From: JAKSPM01 sp964450645
GTDB taxonomy: Bacteria > Bacillota > Clostridia > Oscillospirales > Oscillospiraceae
NCBI GenBank assembly: GCA_964450645.1
Contig: CAYVEB010000017.1
Coordinates: 1 to 37,505, forward strand
DNA length: 37,505 nucleotides
Reading direction: 5' to 3'
This document shows positions 36,382 to 37,505 of the stretch, one piece after another. The notes beneath the pieces were generated by a model. That model did not search any database. It was not told where the DNA came from and was given only the letters and a program-made list of their open reading frames with translations. Numbering within the stretch: the stretch's first letter is position 1; every line of letters begins with the position of its first letter. Both the position numbers and the translations under genes were made by a program.

Positions 36382-37505
36382 CTACTGTTTTATCTCTTCC
36401 ATCACGAAGCATTCGAATACGTCGCCCTCTTTGATGTCATTATATTTTTCCACAGAAGTGCCACATTCAAACCCCGCTGTAACTTCTTTTACCGGGTCTT
36501 TGAACCGCTGCAGAGAGCCGAGCGCACCCTCATGGATGACGATGTTGTCCCGCAGGATGCGCACGGACGCGTCGCGGGTAATTTTCCCGTCCTTGACATA
36601 GCAGCCCGCGATGGTGCCGATGGCCGAGACTTTGTAGGTCTGGCGAACCTCGGCGTGGCCAATGATCACCTCGCGGTACTTGGGCGCCAGCATGCCCTTC
36701 ATGGAGTCAGTGATCTCGTTAATTGCGTCGTAGATCACGCGGTACATGCGCATGTCCACATGGTCGCGCTTGGCGGCGACCTGCGCCTGCTCGTTGGGCC
36801 GGACGTTGAAGCCAATGATGATTGCGTTGGCGGTGGAGGCCAGCACCACGTCCGACTCGTTGATTGCGCCGACCGCGGAGTGGATGACCCGCACGCGTAC
36901 TTCTTCGTTGGTGATCTTTTCCAGCGATGCCTTGAGTGCCTCGGCGGAGCCTTGTACGTCGGCCTTGACAATGAGATTCAGCTCCTTCATTTCGCCCTGC
37001 TGCATGGTGGCGAACAGGTTTTCCAGCGTGACCTTGGTTTGGAGCTTTGCCGCGTCGTCCTTGATCTTCTGCTTGCGCTGCTCCACCAGCTGCCGGGCCA
37101 TCCGCTCGTCGGCAACAGAGGCGAATTCATCGCCCGGCGCGGGGACGTCGGCAAGGCCGGTGATCTCCACTGGCATCGACGGGCCGGCGGACTTCGTGTT
37201 TCTGCCCTTGTCGTTGACCATCACGCGCACGCGGCCAACAGCCGTGCCGGCAATAATGATGTCGCCCTGGTGCAGCGTGCCGTTCTGCACAAGCAGCGTG
37301 GCGATGGGGCCGCGGGCCTTATCCAGCCGGGCCTCGATAACGGTGCCTTTGGCGTTGCGGTTGGGGTTGGCCTTCAGCTCCGCCAGCTCGGCGGTCATGA
37401 GGACCGTCTCGAGCAGCTCGTCGATGCCCATGCCTGTCTTGGAGGAGATACGGACCACCTCAGTCTCGCCGCCCCACTCTGACGGCACCAGATCTTGCTC
37501 CGTCA
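36382..37505 (-). CDS. infB: Translation initiation factor IF-2, C-terminal part
   Basis: GTPase that places initiator tRNA on the ribosome. The window holds only the C-terminal ~374 aa: the end of the G domain (VVRISSKTGMGIDELLETVL), domain II (GTVIEARLDKARGPIATLLV), the IF2 core (NLIVKADVQGSAEALKASL) and the fMet-tRNA-binding C2 domain (IGTIAGCYVKDGKITRDASVR). The frame stays open to the window edge at 37505, so the N terminus and G motifs lie outside. The stop is at 36382. Confidence 0.98.
   Translation of the reverse strand, partial: TEQDLVPSEWGGETEVVRISSKTGMGIDELLETVLMTAELAELKANPNRNAKGTVIEARLDKARGPIATLLVQNGTLHQGDIIIAGTAVGRVRVMVNDKGRNTKSAGPSMPVEITGLADVPAPGDEFASVADERMARQLVEQRKQKIKDDAAKLQTKVTLENLFATMQQGEMKELNLIVKADVQGSAEALKASLEKITNEEVRVRVIHSAVGAINESDVVLASTANAIIIGFNVRPNEQAQVAAKRDHVDMRMYRVIYDAINEITDSMKGMLAPKYREVIIGHAEVRQTYKVSAIGTIAGCYVKDGKITRDASVRILRDNIVIHEGALGSLQRFKDPVKEVTAGFECGTSVEKYNDIKEGDVFECFVMEEIKQ

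Noticed and set aside
36265..37482. 405-codon plus-strand frame opposite infB
   Set aside because: Antisense to IF-2, no ribosome site, composition of a shadow frame.

Overview
The window looks like a chromosomal segment of a strictly anaerobic, gut-type Firmicute, most likely an Oscillospirales/Clostridia genome. The evidence is sigma-A promoters of TTGACA-17-TATAAT type, strong AGGAGG ribosome sites, a CIRCE heat-shock operator, PerR-like and PadR/HxlR regulators, a reverse rubrerythrin, rubredoxin, the infB-rbfA-nrnA-truB-ribF order, and a fairly high-GC coding sequence broken by AT-rich intergenic pieces. No rRNA, tRNA, CRISPR array or complete prophage was seen. The taxonomic assignment is inference.

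Layout from left to right. 1-2384: the pyrH-frr-uppS operon (minus), followed by two copies of a palindromic 52-53 bp repeat. 2437-3654: a decayed XRE regulator, an intact XRE regulator and a divergent SLOG (YpsA-like) gene sharing a palindromic operator. 3715-9037: a minus-strand run of a polysaccharide ABC exporter (permease, ATPase), hisS and aspS. 9188-10352: a MinD-like ATPase and a methylglyoxal-synthase-like protein that lacks the catalytic aspartate. 10462-13566: an oxidative-stress block (PerR-like regulator, reverse rubrerythrin, unknown Cys-rich protein, rubredoxin) interrupted by a MITE-like element and a broken gene. 14069-15767: a zinc-type macrodomain ADP-ribose hydrolase overlapping a class M sirtuin (SirTM). 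15834-16389: gene remnants.

16368-23000 is the metabolic centrepiece: a minus-strand operon aroF-aroB-aroA-aroC-chorismate mutase-aroE/aroK fusion-aroQ. It encodes all seven steps from PEP plus erythrose-4-phosphate to chorismate, and the branch to prephenate. It is driven by one consensus promoter and preceded by a ~200-nt leader ending in an intrinsic terminator just before the aroF ribosome site, which suggests attenuation. 23094-24700: rsmA and a HAD nucleotidase. 24813-25546: an Hsp20 chaperone with CIRCE.

25787-28932 holds a secreted amidase-like protein behind a leader that can fold into several hairpins and a pseudoknot, and a lipoprotein with a PTE-repeat linker. 29045-32080: a micro-ORF, padR with its operator, glnS and an HxlR regulator. 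32081-32909 is an accessory patch: an ISL3 transposase remnant, a dense array of perfect or near-perfect hairpins, and two micro-ORFs. 32910-37505: ribF, truB, nrnA, rbfA and the C-terminal part of infB, with an unusual 344-bp hairpin-rich gap before rbfA.

The best candidates for something new are the minimal macrodomain-SirTM pair without its usual lipoyl-carrier partners, the amidase leader RNA, the hairpin array with micro-ORFs at 32460-32889, the active-site-altered methylglyoxal synthase, and the XRE-SLOG pair. All calls come from reading the sequence; no search or folding program was run.
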